From positions 1 to 64,000 of the forward strand of contig JBGSKY010000136.1 in NCBI GenBank assembly GCA_041740995.1: DNA of 64,000 nt, written 5' to 3'. Both the position numbers and the translations under genes were made by a program. The notes under the pieces were generated by a model. That model had not been told where the DNA came from. It saw only the letters and a program-made list of their open reading frames with translations, and ran no database searches. Shown here piece by piece: positions 26,755 to 35,842 of the stretch (within the stretch, counting starts at the first letter, position 1; the number at the start of each line of letters is the position of its first letter). Source of the stretch: JBGSKY01 sp041740995. Its GTDB lineage: Bacteria > Planctomycetota > Planctomycetia > Pirellulales > Pirellulaceae.

Positions 26755-28764
26755 ATGTTTGGTCTAGGAAAAAAATCTAAGAGCGACGCAAGTGCCCCGT
26801 CTGATGCATTCGTAGCGAAACCGCCAAAGTCATCTGGTTCGAAATTAGACCTTAAAGGACTCTTGCTTCAGCATGGGGAGAAAGCGATCGTTGGGTTAAT
26901 TGGCATTGCCGCAGCGTATTTCCTTTGGACTGGGATGCAGACCACTTCGATCGACGAGACCAAGACGACCGATGATCTTGTTCGCCGGGCGAGCAGCACC
27001 AAAGAATTGGTTTTATCGCCCCACTGGGACCAGATAGCTCCCACTCGCCAACAAGAAATAAATTTCAAAGAGAAGTCGGCTCGTTCAAGGCAGCCAACCA
27101 AAGCGATTCCCTATCGCAACGATTTCTGGGAAAACGCTCAGCGAAATAAGAGCGGCAAACGCGGTGACCCAGTACTGTTGGCCCCAATCAATTTAAAGGC
27201 TGACGCTTTCATGGGAGCAATCGCAGTTAATAGCAACCGACCAGCTGCGATTGACAACCTTCCGCTGGCTGGCGAAATAAATAAGAGGAGAACGCGACGT
27301 GGTGAGGAAACCCCTGCAACGCCTGTTGAGCGTCATGTCGCCGACGGCTACGACTTCGGTTACAAGGTAACGGCAGTCACCACGGCTAAGGATCCTCTCG
27401 GACGACGAGGTGCAGAGACGCAACAAATCGTACCAAAGTTCGCAACCTTTGCAGCAATTACCGCTGCTGTTCCACATGAAGCGATGGTTAATAGCTATCT
27501 CGACAAACTTGAAGGTGCCTCAAACTTCAATCGCGATCGCGACTCACCAAATTATCTCGGATATGAAGTTCAACGAATCGACATTACTGACATCGCTGAC
27601 CTTGGTGCAATCAAAGAAGGCGACTGGCAAACGCTGCCTAATGTAAATTTAAAGGCCTATCAAAAAATGATCGACACGTGGCCGGGAACCGCAGACGAAA
27701 CTGCGAAATCTGGTTATGTTGCTGATCCATTGACGATGAAGATTCCGCCAATTTTGATGACCAATTACCAACGGCTGGTCGATCACCCGAAAATCCCACA
27801 AATTGCTAAGAAAGCAAACGCAAGCGCCTATGGTTCGGCAGGCTACGGCGAAGGTTACGGCAGCGAACCAGTAGTTGACTACGGCAGTAATTACGGAACG
27901 CCTGATTACGGTGCTGGTTATGGTGGCAACGATACAACTGACGTCTATTCTACGGCGACTGCCAAACCAGCGGTTGACCCAGCCCTGCTCCCCAAAGCGT
28001 TGGAACTTACCGACTATAAGCTGCTTCGGTTTTTCGACTTCGAAGTCAAGCCAGGTCACAAATACATCTACCGAACGCGATTGATTCTGGAGGACCCAAA
28101 CTATCCGCGAGCCGAATCGCTGCAGCCGGCAACTTCGACTATGGCCACTGAGACAGTTGCCCGCGTTCAAGCTTTGCAAATGGAAGATGCAAAGAAAACG
28201 CCGCCAGCGAAAGATCAACCAATTGAACGATCGAGCAAGCTGTTCACCGATTGGAGTTCCGCCAGTGAGCCAGTTCTGATTCCATCACCGAGCCGCTTAT
28301 TCGCTGGTTCAGTGAGCAAACAAACGCAGCCTTTTCGAATCAAAGATAAGAGCATCGATTTGGAAATGAAAACTGGCGCCAATCTAGTTTACGCGGAATG
28401 GAATCCAACTTTGGCTACTGCGGTACCGGAAGTTCTCGATACAACTCGCGGCTCAGTTCTAGGCGGTAGCCCTGAAATTGATGGCGGGCTTGATGTCATT
28501 GATCCCGTCTCCAAGAAGCTTAAAGAAGTGTCCAACTACTCCTTTGGCAATGTAGTAACTGTCGCCGATGTCATTGGTGGGACAAAAATGCCAGGTTCAA
28601 CCAGAGATAACGAGTTGCTTGAGCAAGCCGTTGTTGTAGGATTTGATAATCAGACAGGTCAGTTGGTGGTTTCGCGTGAATTTGAAGATTTCGCAAGCTA
28701 TCGAATGTATTCGTTTGCCGACGAGAAAGACAAGCTCAAGGAAAAGGAAAAAGAAGCGAAGTAG
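26755..28764 (+). CDS. Membrane protein of the PilM cluster with Gly/Tyr-rich insert
   Basis: The start ATG 26755 follows AAGGG at 26742-26746. A polar, Lys-rich N-terminus of about 40 residues leads into one membrane helix (KAIVGLIGIAAAYFLWTG), then a long periplasmic part. Residues about 356-402 form a Gly/Tyr/Asp-rich stretch (YGSAGYGEGYGS and similar), echoing the insert in the preceding protein. A domain after it begins LLRFFDFEVKPGHKYIYRTRL. The C-terminus is charged (Lys/Glu). It is the third gene of the PilM cluster and could fill the PilP-like place, but no PilP motif or lipobox is seen. Planctomycete-specific as far as I can tell. Confidence 0.6.
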   Translation: MFGLGKKSKSDASAPSDAFVAKPPKSSGSKLDLKGLLLQHGEKAIVGLIGIAAAYFLWTGMQTTSIDETKTTDDLVRRASSTKELVLSPHWDQIAPTRQQEINFKEKSARSRQPTKAIPYRNDFWENAQRNKSGKRGDPVLLAPINLKADAFMGAIAVNSNRPAAIDNLPLAGEINKRRTRRGEETPATPVERHVADGYDFGYKVTAVTTAKDPLGRRGAETQQIVPKFATFAAITAAVPHEAMVNSYLDKLEGASNFNRDRDSPNYLGYEVQRIDITDIADLGAIKEGDWQTLPNVNLKAYQKMIDTWPGTADETAKSGYVADPLTMKIPPILMTNYQRLVDHPKIPQIAKKANASAYGSAGYGEGYGSEPVVDYGSNYGTPDYGAGYGGNDTTDVYSTATAKPAVDPALLPKALELTDYKLLRFFDFEVKPGHKYIYRTRLILEDPNYPRAESLQPATSTMATETVARVQALQMEDAKKTPPAKDQPIERSSKLFTDWSSASEPVLIPSPSRLFAGSVSKQTQPFRIKDKSIDLEMKTGANLVYAEWNPTLATAVPEVLDTTRGSVLGGSPEIDGGLDVIDPVSKKLKEVSNYSFGNVVTVADVIGGTKMPGSTRDNELLEQAVVVGFDNQTGQLVVSREFEDFASYRMYSFADEKDKLKEKEKEAK

Positions 28765-28797
28765 AAGGCATTTAATGGCTAAATGAATTTATAGATC

Positions 28798-28838
28798 CGC
28801 TCCGCGAAAATCTTATTAGATATTTCTTTCGCGGAGCG
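28798..28838. terminator. Hairpin between convergent genes, likely bidirectional terminator
   Basis: CGCTCCGCGAAA at 28798-28809 pairs perfectly with TTTCGCGGAGCG at 28827-28838. An inner ATCT/AGAT stem with a TATT loop extends it, leaving a 5-base bulge. It lies exactly between the PilM cluster (plus) and the YpdA-like gene (minus). The T-tract is weak on both sides. Confidence 0.7.
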
Positions 28839-28871
28839 TGAACGGCATAGTGAATAAGATGCCCTTCGTCT

Positions 28872-29996
28872 TTAACTCTCTGGCATTGCTTCGATTCGAG
28901 CCGCGAACTCAGGCGTGCGGTGATGAACAGCTCGAACATGATCGAAAGTGGGTCTGTCCGTAGTTAGCGCAGCCATAATCTTCTCGACGTGCACATGGCA
29001 ATTTTCGACGAATACTCGATAACGACTGCTTTGTGTACCAGCGACCGCTGTCCCCGCCACATAAATTCCCGGCACGTTGCTCATCATGGTTTCGGGATTG
29101 AATTCTGGCCGCTGCGTTTCCCCAATTAGATTAATTCCGGAATTGCGAAACAACGACTTGTCTTGTTCATAACCGATCAAGCTCAAAACTTCGTCAACCG
29201 GAATGCAAATTGGTGCCTGCCAGTCGGTCTCAGAATCAATTTCTGACTCAGGTTCTTCCTGCCTCTGAAGCGTGACGTAGTGCTCATCGATCTTGATCGG
29301 GACAGTTTGAAAGTAGGCACGGATTTTTCCAGCACGGATCAATCCTTCAATTTCGGGCAACAGCCAGTACTTGATACTCTCCCTCGGTAAATATTCTCCG
29401 CGATAGCACAAAGAGACTTCCGCTCCAGCCTGGTTTGCCCGCAGGGCAGCTTCAACCGCACTGTTTCGACCGCCAATTATCAAGGTTCGGCGACGAAAAT
29501 AGCTATGCGGTTCGCGGAAATAAGAATCCACGTGAGGCAAATTCTCACCGGGAATGCCAAGTTTTTTGGGACGATCTGTCCCCCCGACTGCAAAAACCAC
29601 CGATCGACTAGTTAACTTGCTTGCGGAAGCTGGCGAAGATTTAAGCTCAACGAGTAACTGGCCAGAACTGACTCGCGAAACGCGGTCAACTTTCGTATGC
29701 GGTTGGACATTTAAGTCGAATTGCGTCACAACCGATCTTAGGTACGCCAAGTACTGCTCGCGCGTCGATTTGGTTTGGTCCACCGACTCTAACGGTACCC
29801 CTGCGATCGAGATCCTGTCGTTACTGCTAAACCATCGAGTCTGCGGTGCCCACCAGGAAATCGTATGACCAATTTGCTGTGATTCAAGAAGTCGGTAGTG
29901 CATTCCTGCCCGATGCGCTGCAACGGCAAGCTCCAGTCCAATCGGACCTCCGCCAACAATAATCAAATCGAATTCGTTGTCAGCCGTTTCTCGCAT
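28872..29996 (-). CDS. YpdA-like FAD/NAD(P)-dependent oxidoreductase
   Basis: An N-terminal FAD-binding Rossmann motif (LIIVGGGPIGLELAVAA, residues 12-28) and a second dinucleotide motif (LIIGGRNSAVEAAL) for NADPH are both clear. TRWFSSNDRISIAGVPL and the late PGIYVAGTAVAGTQSSR match the YpdA family, which is proposed to reduce bacillithiol disulfide in Firmicutes. No bacillithiol synthesis gene is in the window, so the thiol partner in this organism is unknown; a related thioredoxin-reductase-like activity is possible. There is no CxxC pair, as is usual in YpdA. It stands alone, with terminators on both sides. Confidence 0.8.
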   Translation of the reverse strand: MRETADNEFDLIIVGGGPIGLELAVAAHRAGMHYRLLESQQIGHTISWWAPQTRWFSSNDRISIAGVPLESVDQTKSTREQYLAYLRSVVTQFDLNVQPHTKVDRVSRVSSGQLLVELKSSPASASKLTSRSVVFAVGGTDRPKKLGIPGENLPHVDSYFREPHSYFRRRTLIIGGRNSAVEAALRANQAGAEVSLCYRGEYLPRESIKYWLLPEIEGLIRAGKIRAYFQTVPIKIDEHYVTLQRQEEPESEIDSETDWQAPICIPVDEVLSLIGYEQDKSLFRNSGINLIGETQRPEFNPETMMSNVPGIYVAGTAVAGTQSSRYRVFVENCHVHVEKIMAALTTDRPTFDHVRAVHHRTPEFAARIEAMPES

Positions 29997-30122
29997 TGGT
30001 TAGGTATCCTCGCGATCAAAAAGTCATCGTTGCCGCCGTCAATTAACTTTAGGCATCGACATCCATGAAGACCAGAGACGGCAAACGACTCTGGAGCCGC
30101 GTTTTGTCAAATGAGAAGACGA

Positions 30123-30164
30123 GGATTCCAGCCTGTCTAGAAGCCAATTGACAGACTGGAATCC
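30123..30164 (-). terminator. Terminator-like hairpin after the sialate esterase gene
   Basis: GGATTCCAGCCTGTC at 30123-30137 pairs with GACAGACTGGAATCC at 30150-30164 over 15 bases. The only non-Watson-Crick position is a G-U wobble in the minus-strand RNA but a C-A mismatch in the plus-strand RNA, so the structure is built for minus-strand transcripts. It lies 65 bases downstream of the esterase stop codon. A moderately T-rich stretch follows on the minus strand. Confidence 0.6.
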
Positions 30165-30228
30165 CTGCTCAATTCAAATTACACAACGCTAGCGGCCACT
30201 ATGCGACAAACACATTGGTCATCCAATG

Positions 30229-31752
30229 CTACTTGTCGACCGTAACTCCTGGCCAATCATCGGTTCGAAACGGAGTCAACGGCAAGTCGCTCTTGGTGAA
30301 TAAATTGACAACTGGATTGTCTGCCCATGCATAACGGACAGCCTCTGGATTGGCGACACTGTCCGCCCAAACTCGGATTCGCCCGTCTTCCAGTATTTCC
30401 GCATTTGCGCTAACAAATTCTTTGCTTTTGTCAGCAATAGTAAATCCACGTGGAGCATTCACATCGAACGGACGCCAGCCTTTTTCTGCATTTGAGAAAC
30501 TTAAAATCGCATTTGCTCCATCAATTTCCATCGCCGTGAACCTTGGTGCATCCGCAGCGATTTTATAGCCGTATTCGTTTTTCAAAGCCAATCGAGCCAG
30601 TCGCCGCCCGACTTCGACTTTGTTCCGCGGATGAATATCTTTCCCTTCACCCAAATCGATAATAACAGCCTGTCCAACATGCGGTAATTTATCGAGCGTC
30701 ATCGTTTGCGCTTCTCGAAGCTCTGCCCAAGCGCTGTCGTTTGGCTGATTCGCTTCGTCGTGATAGTCAGCCAATTGGACCCAGTAAAACGGAAAGTTAC
30801 CTTGGCCCCACTTGTCACGCCAGAAAGAGATCATCGTCGGAAAAAGCTCGCGATATTGATACGCGCGACCTGCGTTTGATTCACCTTGATACCAAATTGC
30901 GCCGCGAATTCCGTATCCGAGATGCGACTCCAGGACACCGTGGTAGATATTGCCCGGTCGATGATTACCAGTCATCAGCTTTTTTAGATTATTGAACGAT
31001 TCTTTTTGCTCTTCATCACGTTCGGTCATCGATTCCAGTTTCGCAAAACTCGCTTCGTTTCGTTCCCACTGTTGCAAAAGACTTTCGAAGCCACCTTGTT
31101 GCGTGAGATGGTCGGCATCGACCCATGCCTCAGCTGCCGACCCCCCCCAAGCGTTGTTGATCAAGCCGATCGGTACGTCGAGTGTTTGATTGAGCTGTCG
31201 CCCGAAAAAGTACCCGACCGCTGAAAACGTTCCGACATTTTCACTGTTGCAAATCAACCAATCGCGTTTATGTGTCCAGACGGTTTCTTGTGTACCAACT
31301 TGCGGGAAGTTGATCATTCGAATATTTGGATAATTGGCGGAAAGCTTCTCCAACTCGAAGTCCTCACTGTTCTGAACCGTCCAGCCCATATTTGACTGGC
31401 CGGAGCAAACCCAGACTTCTCCAGAAAGCACATCAGACAACTCGATCGATTTACCTTCGTTTTCGACCTTCAATTCGTAGGGGCCGCCAACGGCAAGCGA
31501 CGGGAGCTTACAACGCCAATTTCCTGACTCATCGCAAACACATTCTGACTTGCGATCGTTAACACTAACACTGACCTTCGTATTAGGCATGCCGTGCCCC
31601 CAAATAGGGTTTTCTTGATCACGCTGAACGACCATGTGATCAGTGAAAATGTTCGGCAGTTCCAATTCAGCGGCATGCACGAAATCAACCACAAAGGGAC
31701 TGGCAATAATCGCGGCGGAAGCCCAAAAATATTTAATTTGAAAGATAGACAT
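30229..31752 (-). CDS. Sialate O-acetylesterase, SGNH-type, exported
   Basis: The ATG at 31752 has an AAGG ribosome site and gives a signal peptide (YFWASAAIIASPFVVDFVHA); the frame extends upstream to 31806, but that part is not signal-like. The mature start ELELPNIFTDHMVVQRDQ is typical of this family. The catalytic Ser lies in CSGQSNMGW, an oxyanion region in AIWYQGESNAGR, and the Asp-His pair in GKDIHPRNKVEVG. It should remove O-acetyl groups from sialic acids or other acetylated glycans outside the cytoplasm. Planctomycetes use many such esterases with sulfated or acetylated algal glycans, so the true substrate may not be sialate. The gene is monocistronic. Confidence 0.88.
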   Translation of the reverse strand: MSIFQIKYFWASAAIIASPFVVDFVHAAELELPNIFTDHMVVQRDQENPIWGHGMPNTKVSVSVNDRKSECVCDESGNWRCKLPSLAVGGPYELKVENEGKSIELSDVLSGEVWVCSGQSNMGWTVQNSEDFELEKLSANYPNIRMINFPQVGTQETVWTHKRDWLICNSENVGTFSAVGYFFGRQLNQTLDVPIGLINNAWGGSAAEAWVDADHLTQQGGFESLLQQWERNEASFAKLESMTERDEEQKESFNNLKKLMTGNHRPGNIYHGVLESHLGYGIRGAIWYQGESNAGRAYQYRELFPTMISFWRDKWGQGNFPFYWVQLADYHDEANQPNDSAWAELREAQTMTLDKLPHVGQAVIIDLGEGKDIHPRNKVEVGRRLARLALKNEYGYKIAADAPRFTAMEIDGANAILSFSNAEKGWRPFDVNAPRGFTIADKSKEFVSANAEILEDGRIRVWADSVANPEAVRYAWADNPVVNLFTKSDLPLTPFRTDDWPGVTVDK

Positions 31753-31922
31753 AGCGTGCCTTACTGGTGGAGAGATTCGAAAGGTGAGTGATAACCAGCA
31801 ATACAATTAAGAAAGCTTGGCGACCTAATTCAAACCATTGTAATTGATTCGACGTTCGCTCGCTGAAGTCAAAAACGCAATTCGCTGAAGTCTAATCGCG
31901 TGTCGTCGATCGAATTTCGGTG

Positions 31923-32570
31923 TTATTTTGGCGCACTAAGCCGATGAATGGGATTTCGAGAATGATCCCCAACACGACCACTAACGAACATGTTGCCATC
32001 GACGAAATACCGAAGCTCCAAATCGCTGGCGCTTGTTACACCGATTCGCGTTGTCCGTGCAATTTTGATTTTTGGTTTAAAAGCGATCTCAGCAGGTTCA
32101 ATCCAAACGTTTCGACCGCTTATCAGCGAAACTTTATCCCACGTCCGATCGATCTCCAACGCTTGGCAAATACGACTGGGCCCTCGTAAAAGATCTCTTT
32201 CAATCGAACATCCTCGATTTACACCCATCGCCTCCAAACCGTCCAACGGTTCAATCGCGCGGATCAACACCGCTTGGCCGCGACCTTCTGTACCCGTTAC
32301 AACATTCATACAATGTTTTGCGTGTATCGTGTAAACATAGAGCTGCCCAGCCGGACCGAACATGGACGCATTAGATCTCGTCAAACCTCGCGCGGCGTGA
32401 CATGCAGCATCATTTCGGTCCAAGTAAGCTTCGGTTTCTACGATCCATCCGCTGAACCACCGCCGCTGGTGCCGCAATACAAATTTGCAACCCAACAACT
32501 TTTGAGCGACTACCTTCGCATTTTGACGATAGAAATCGGAAGTCAATCTTTTGGATGAATCGTATCGCAT
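31923..32570 (-). CDS. 3-methyladenine DNA glycosylase (MPG/AAG family)
   Basis: From the ATG at 32570 the protein has 215 residues, the usual size. Family motifs are in order: LTSDFYRQNAKVVAQKLLGC, then IVETEAYLDRNDAACHAARGLTRSN (with the catalytic Glu and damage-flipping Tyr region), GQLYVYTIHAKHCMNVVT and QAVLIRAIEPLDGLEAM. It removes alkylated purines such as 3-methyladenine in base excision repair. A longer frame reaches 32720 but runs antisense through the next gene. The 32570 start has an AAGAAG site. Even so, the first 20 bases overlap the start of the divergent amidohydrolase gene. Confidence 0.92.
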   Translation of the reverse strand: MRYDSSKRLTSDFYRQNAKVVAQKLLGCKFVLRHQRRWFSGWIVETEAYLDRNDAACHAARGLTRSNASMFGPAGQLYVYTIHAKHCMNVVTGTEGRGQAVLIRAIEPLDGLEAMGVNRGCSIERDLLRGPSRICQALEIDRTWDKVSLISGRNVWIEPAEIAFKPKIKIARTTRIGVTSASDLELRYFVDGNMFVSGRVGDHSRNPIHRLSAPK

Positions 32571-33777
32571 TCGAGCTTCTTGGATCGCCAGAGATGATGG
32601 TCCCGCTTTACAAAACGGCGTAGTAAACGTCGTAGACGGAAGGATTGTTGACATCGCCGCCCGATGCGATGAATCGGTAATTGATTTAGGCGATTGTTGT
32701 ATTACCTCAACTTTCGTCAACGCCCATTGCCATTTAGATCTTAGCGATTTTCGAGAAGCTATCCCACGTCAAGAAAACTTTGCGGCTTGGCTGCGGGCAG
32801 TTATCGCCCATCGTCAAACGCAATTGGAATCTTCGAGCAACGACTCGTTACTGAATCGACGCCAGAGCATCCAAATTGGCTTGCGACAATCCGCAGAATA
32901 CAACACTGGCAGCGTTTTGGACATCGTATCGAATTTTCAATCCGGAATGTACAGCGACCCGACCTTGGTGAATATCGTTCCTTTCGCTGAACTAATTGGC
33001 GTTTCTCAAGAGCGCGAATCTGCAACCTTTCAATCGGCGGAAGAGTTATTGAGACTAATGCCCGCAGCAGGACTGAGCCCCCACGCGCCTTACACCACAA
33101 CTCCTGCGTTGATTGAGCGAGCCGTTCGGCTAGCTAACCAAAACGACCGACCATTGGCCATGCATGTCGCTGAAACGATTGAGGAACTGCAATGGATCCA
33201 GCAGCGGAGCGGACCGATCGCTGAGCTGATGTCGAATTTTCTTCAACCGCAGACAACTCAAAATAGTTTCCAAAGCATTGATGGTCTATTGCAACAATTG
33301 TCGTCCGCCCGCCGGACACTTTTAGTTCATGGAAATTACTTGAATGAGACGCAATTAGATTTTTTGGCTGCTCATCGAAAACGATTTGCAGTTGTCTATT
33401 GCCCCAGAACACACCACATGTTCGGCCACCAGAGACATCCAATAGTTCAAATGCTGAAGCGGTCTATACCCGTTTTTCTCGGTACCGACTCGCTAGCAAG
33501 CAATCCTGATTTAAGCGTCCTAAGTGAGGCAAGGCACGTTCACGCGCATTTTCCGCAACTCGATCCAAAAACGATATGGCGTATGATCACTGCCGCGCCG
33601 AGAGACTTTTTGGCATCGACCAGCACTGACGACGGACTCGCGATCGGCAGCCAGGCAAGACTTGCTAGCATCAAACTGCCAAGCGGACAGATTCGTGATG
33701 AAACCCAGTTGTATGAATATCTTCTTACGACCGATAATCATCCCAACCGGATACCGGACGCTTCGTCAAAACAGTGA
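32551..33777 (+). CDS. Amidohydrolase-family deaminase/hydrolase
   Basis: Start is TTG 32551 with GGAAG about ten bases upstream; the N-terminal strand YRIRASWI is typical of the family, so a later start is unlikely. Metal-binding motifs of the amidohydrolase superfamily follow: NAHCHLDL (His59, His61), GLSPHAPYTTT, LAMHVAET, LLVHGNYL and FLGTDSLASNPDLS. The closest relatives by eye are the MtaD/SsnA/TrzN group, which deaminates adenosine or guanine-type substrates and includes aminofutalosine deaminases of menaquinone synthesis. The substrate cannot be named. Both ends overlap opposite-strand genes: 20 bases with the glycosylase and 40 bases with the ABC ATPase. Confidence 0.85.
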   Translation: MDESYRIRASWIARDDGPALQNGVVNVVDGRIVDIAARCDESVIDLGDCCITSTFVNAHCHLDLSDFREAIPRQENFAAWLRAVIAHRQTQLESSSNDSLLNRRQSIQIGLRQSAEYNTGSVLDIVSNFQSGMYSDPTLVNIVPFAELIGVSQERESATFQSAEELLRLMPAAGLSPHAPYTTTPALIERAVRLANQNDRPLAMHVAETIEELQWIQQRSGPIAELMSNFLQPQTTQNSFQSIDGLLQQLSSARRTLLVHGNYLNETQLDFLAAHRKRFAVVYCPRTHHMFGHQRHPIVQMLKRSIPVFLGTDSLASNPDLSVLSEARHVHAHFPQLDPKTIWRMITAAPRDFLASTSTDDGLAIGSQARLASIKLPSGQIRDETQLYEYLLTTDNHPNRIPDASSKQ

Positions 33778-34868
33778 AAATCTTGGATCGCGATTTCGCA
33801 AGTCACCTGATCGCCTTTCACCAAAGGCATGTCGCGAGCCGTCGCGCTGGAACGGACAGCCATCAAGCGAAACGCTCGCTGGCATACTTCGATAATCAGC
33901 ACTTGCGACGCTGCATGAAAACGATGTTCCGCAACTTGCCCTGAGAGACGTACGACGTCAGTCGCATCGGAAGTAAAATTCGGTCGGCCAACCTCAATCG
34001 ATTCTGGACGTACGCCAACAACAATTGCCCGACTAGAAGTGTTGACCTGACGAGGATCAAAATCTTCTTGATCAGTCGCCCGCTTTCGAAGCGGTAACAA
34101 ACACGAAATTCCAGTCGTTTCGCTCACGAAAATGCCTCGCGAATCGATTTGACCGCCGAAGAATTGCATCGGATGTTGAGCCAAATAATTTGTCAGACTC
34201 TTGCGTGCCGGCAAGTTATAGATTTCTTCTGGCGTACCAATTTGGGCAATTCTTCCGAACTGCAAGATTGCAATTCGATCAGCGAGCACCAATGCATCGT
34301 CAGCGTCGTGGGTGACATAGATCATGATTCGATCGGCCCGTTTCTGTCCCACGATTACATTCAGCAATTCTCTTTTGCTCGTTTGATCCAAATGCACAAT
34401 TGGTTCGTCGAGAAGCATAATTCTGCGATCCGTTGCAAGTGCACGAGCTACCGCAAGTCGCTGTTGCTGGCCACCGGACAGTTCATGCGGATACTTCTCG
34501 GCAAGGTCGCCTAACCCGACCCTCGACAGAATTGACGATGCGTCGTTTGATGCCTTGTACCCTAAGTCATGTTTCAAATGCTGACCAATATTCCAGTGGT
34601 CATAGTAGTTGCACGACTGGAACGTCAAACTCAGCTGGCGTTCGTGCGGCGCGACGTTGGTAAATGCCTTTCCATTAAACTCGATACGGCCTTCTGAGGG
34701 AGTAAGAAGTCCGGCGATTAAGCGAAGCAATGTTGTCTTTCCGCAGCCACTGTCTCCTAGAACGACAAGAACTTCGCCTTCGTACGCTTCTAGATTTACA
34801 TCAAGGAGTACTTGGATAGAACGTTTGAATTGCGATACGGAAAAGGAGACATTTTGGAGGCTTAACAT
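33738..34868 (-). CDS. ABC transporter ATP-binding protein, FbpC/PotA type
   Basis: All ABC motifs are present: Walker A GDSGCGKT at 38-45, Q-loop LTFQS near 81-85, signature LSGGQQQ at 130-136, Walker B MLLDEP at 151-156 and the H-loop VTHD. A C-terminal part of about 130 residues is the TOBE-type regulatory domain found in importers for iron, spermidine, molybdate or sugars, with VGVRPESIEV as its landmark. No permease or binding-protein gene is adjacent, so this ATPase is an orphan here. The last 40 bases overlap the convergent amidohydrolase gene. The start MLSLQNVSF at 34868 is the normal family N-terminus. Confidence 0.92.
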   Translation of the reverse strand: MLSLQNVSFSVSQFKRSIQVLLDVNLEAYEGEVLVVLGDSGCGKTTLLRLIAGLLTPSEGRIEFNGKAFTNVAPHERQLSLTFQSCNYYDHWNIGQHLKHDLGYKASNDASSILSRVGLGDLAEKYPHELSGGQQQRLAVARALATDRRIMLLDEPIVHLDQTSKRELLNVIVGQKRADRIMIYVTHDADDALVLADRIAILQFGRIAQIGTPEEIYNLPARKSLTNYLAQHPMQFFGGQIDSRGIFVSETTGISCLLPLRKRATDQEDFDPRQVNTSSRAIVVGVRPESIEVGRPNFTSDATDVVRLSGQVAEHRFHAASQVLIIEVCQRAFRLMAVRSSATARDMPLVKGDQVTCEIAIQDFHCFDEASGIRLG

Positions 34869-35004
34869 GAGCTAAAAATTGCAGTTGAAGACAATTAATG
34901 TAGTGCCCTGAATCCGGTCAGGAATAGAATATGGTATTGCCAATTTCGTTTTCGAATTTGATTTCACTTTGTCAAACACAATACTTTAAGGGTGCCCCTA
35001 ACTC

Positions 35005-35577
35005 ATGAAATCACTTGCAAAAGATCCAACCCTACGCCGCATATTCGTTTCCTTAGCTGCAGTGCTCGCCGTCGGTGCCACCGGACTTGCTGAACCATTG
35101 TCAGTCGAAAAGGTCGAGAATCCGAAAGAAGCGGCATCAATTGACTACAAAAAAATAACCGATGCTCAATGGAAGTCACGGCTAACAGCTGAACAGTATT
35201 ATATCGCTCGCGAGCATGGGACCGAACGGGCATACTCAGGTAAGTTTCATGATTCAAAAGAAGATGGGATCTATTGTTGCATTTGCTGCAAGCAAGAATT
35301 GTTCGACGCCAATGCAAAATTCGATTCACAAACCGGATGGCCAAGCTTTTACCGGCCGATTAAAGATCAAGCCATCGGAACCACCGAAGACCGCAAGCTG
35401 ACCTACGTTCGAACCGAAGTCCATTGCAGTCAATGCGATGCGCACTTGGGACATGTCTTCAAAGATGCACCAAAAACTCCAACCGGTCTACGATATTGCA
35501 TGAACTCGGTCGTGCTAGAATTGAAGAAACGTGATGAATCTGAGATTGCAGTCGTGCCGGTCGAGACAGCGCCGTGA
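35005..35577 (+). CDS. msrB: Peptide-methionine (R)-S-oxide reductase MsrB, exported
   Basis: The N-terminus (about 30 residues, with RRIFVSLAAVLAVGATGLA) is a signal peptide, so repair of oxidised methionine takes place outside the cytoplasm or in the envelope. The MsrB domain follows: TAEQYYIAREHGTERAYSG, zinc-type Cys pairs 92/95 and 141/144, FDSQTGWPSFYRPI, and the catalytic Cys165 in RYCMNSVVL. Sequences of the family usually read RYCINS here. It is a single gene with its own upstream region, divergent from the ATPase gene. How it is re-reduced outside the cytoplasm is not evident from the window. Confidence 0.93.
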   Translation: MKSLAKDPTLRRIFVSLAAVLAVGATGLAEPLSVEKVENPKEAASIDYKKITDAQWKSRLTAEQYYIAREHGTERAYSGKFHDSKEDGIYCCICCKQELFDANAKFDSQTGWPSFYRPIKDQAIGTTEDRKLTYVRTEVHCSQCDAHLGHVFKDAPKTPTGLRYCMNSVVLELKKRDESEIAVVPVETAP

Positions 35578-35842
35578 GGTCGTCCATAGAGCTCTCAAGG
35601 ATGTCAAAAACAAGTGATAGCGACTTATTGTTGCCAGCTCTCCATCAAGCTCGACGTGCTAAAGATTAACGGATGCGTAGTTAGGCGCTTGCATTCATGC
35701 TGGTGCATCGCCTGCAATTTTGATTTGGGTTCAAGCCATTGAAGGCCCACTACCGAAAGTTCTAAAGTCGATCCCCGATGTTTTGCCGTCGGTCACCCCA
35801 TGGATCGACTTTTCTTACATCGTTTCTCCGAAGGTGACATGG

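Noticed and set aside
26140..27960. Gly/Tyr-rich coding repeats as possible CRISPR or tandem satellite
   Set aside because: The repeats are irregular at DNA level, stay in frame and lie inside long genes, so they are protein low-complexity segments.
27649..28218. Minus-strand frame of 189 codons inside the third gene of the PilM cluster
   Set aside because: Antisense shadow; Phe/Arg/Cys-rich sequence without any motif.
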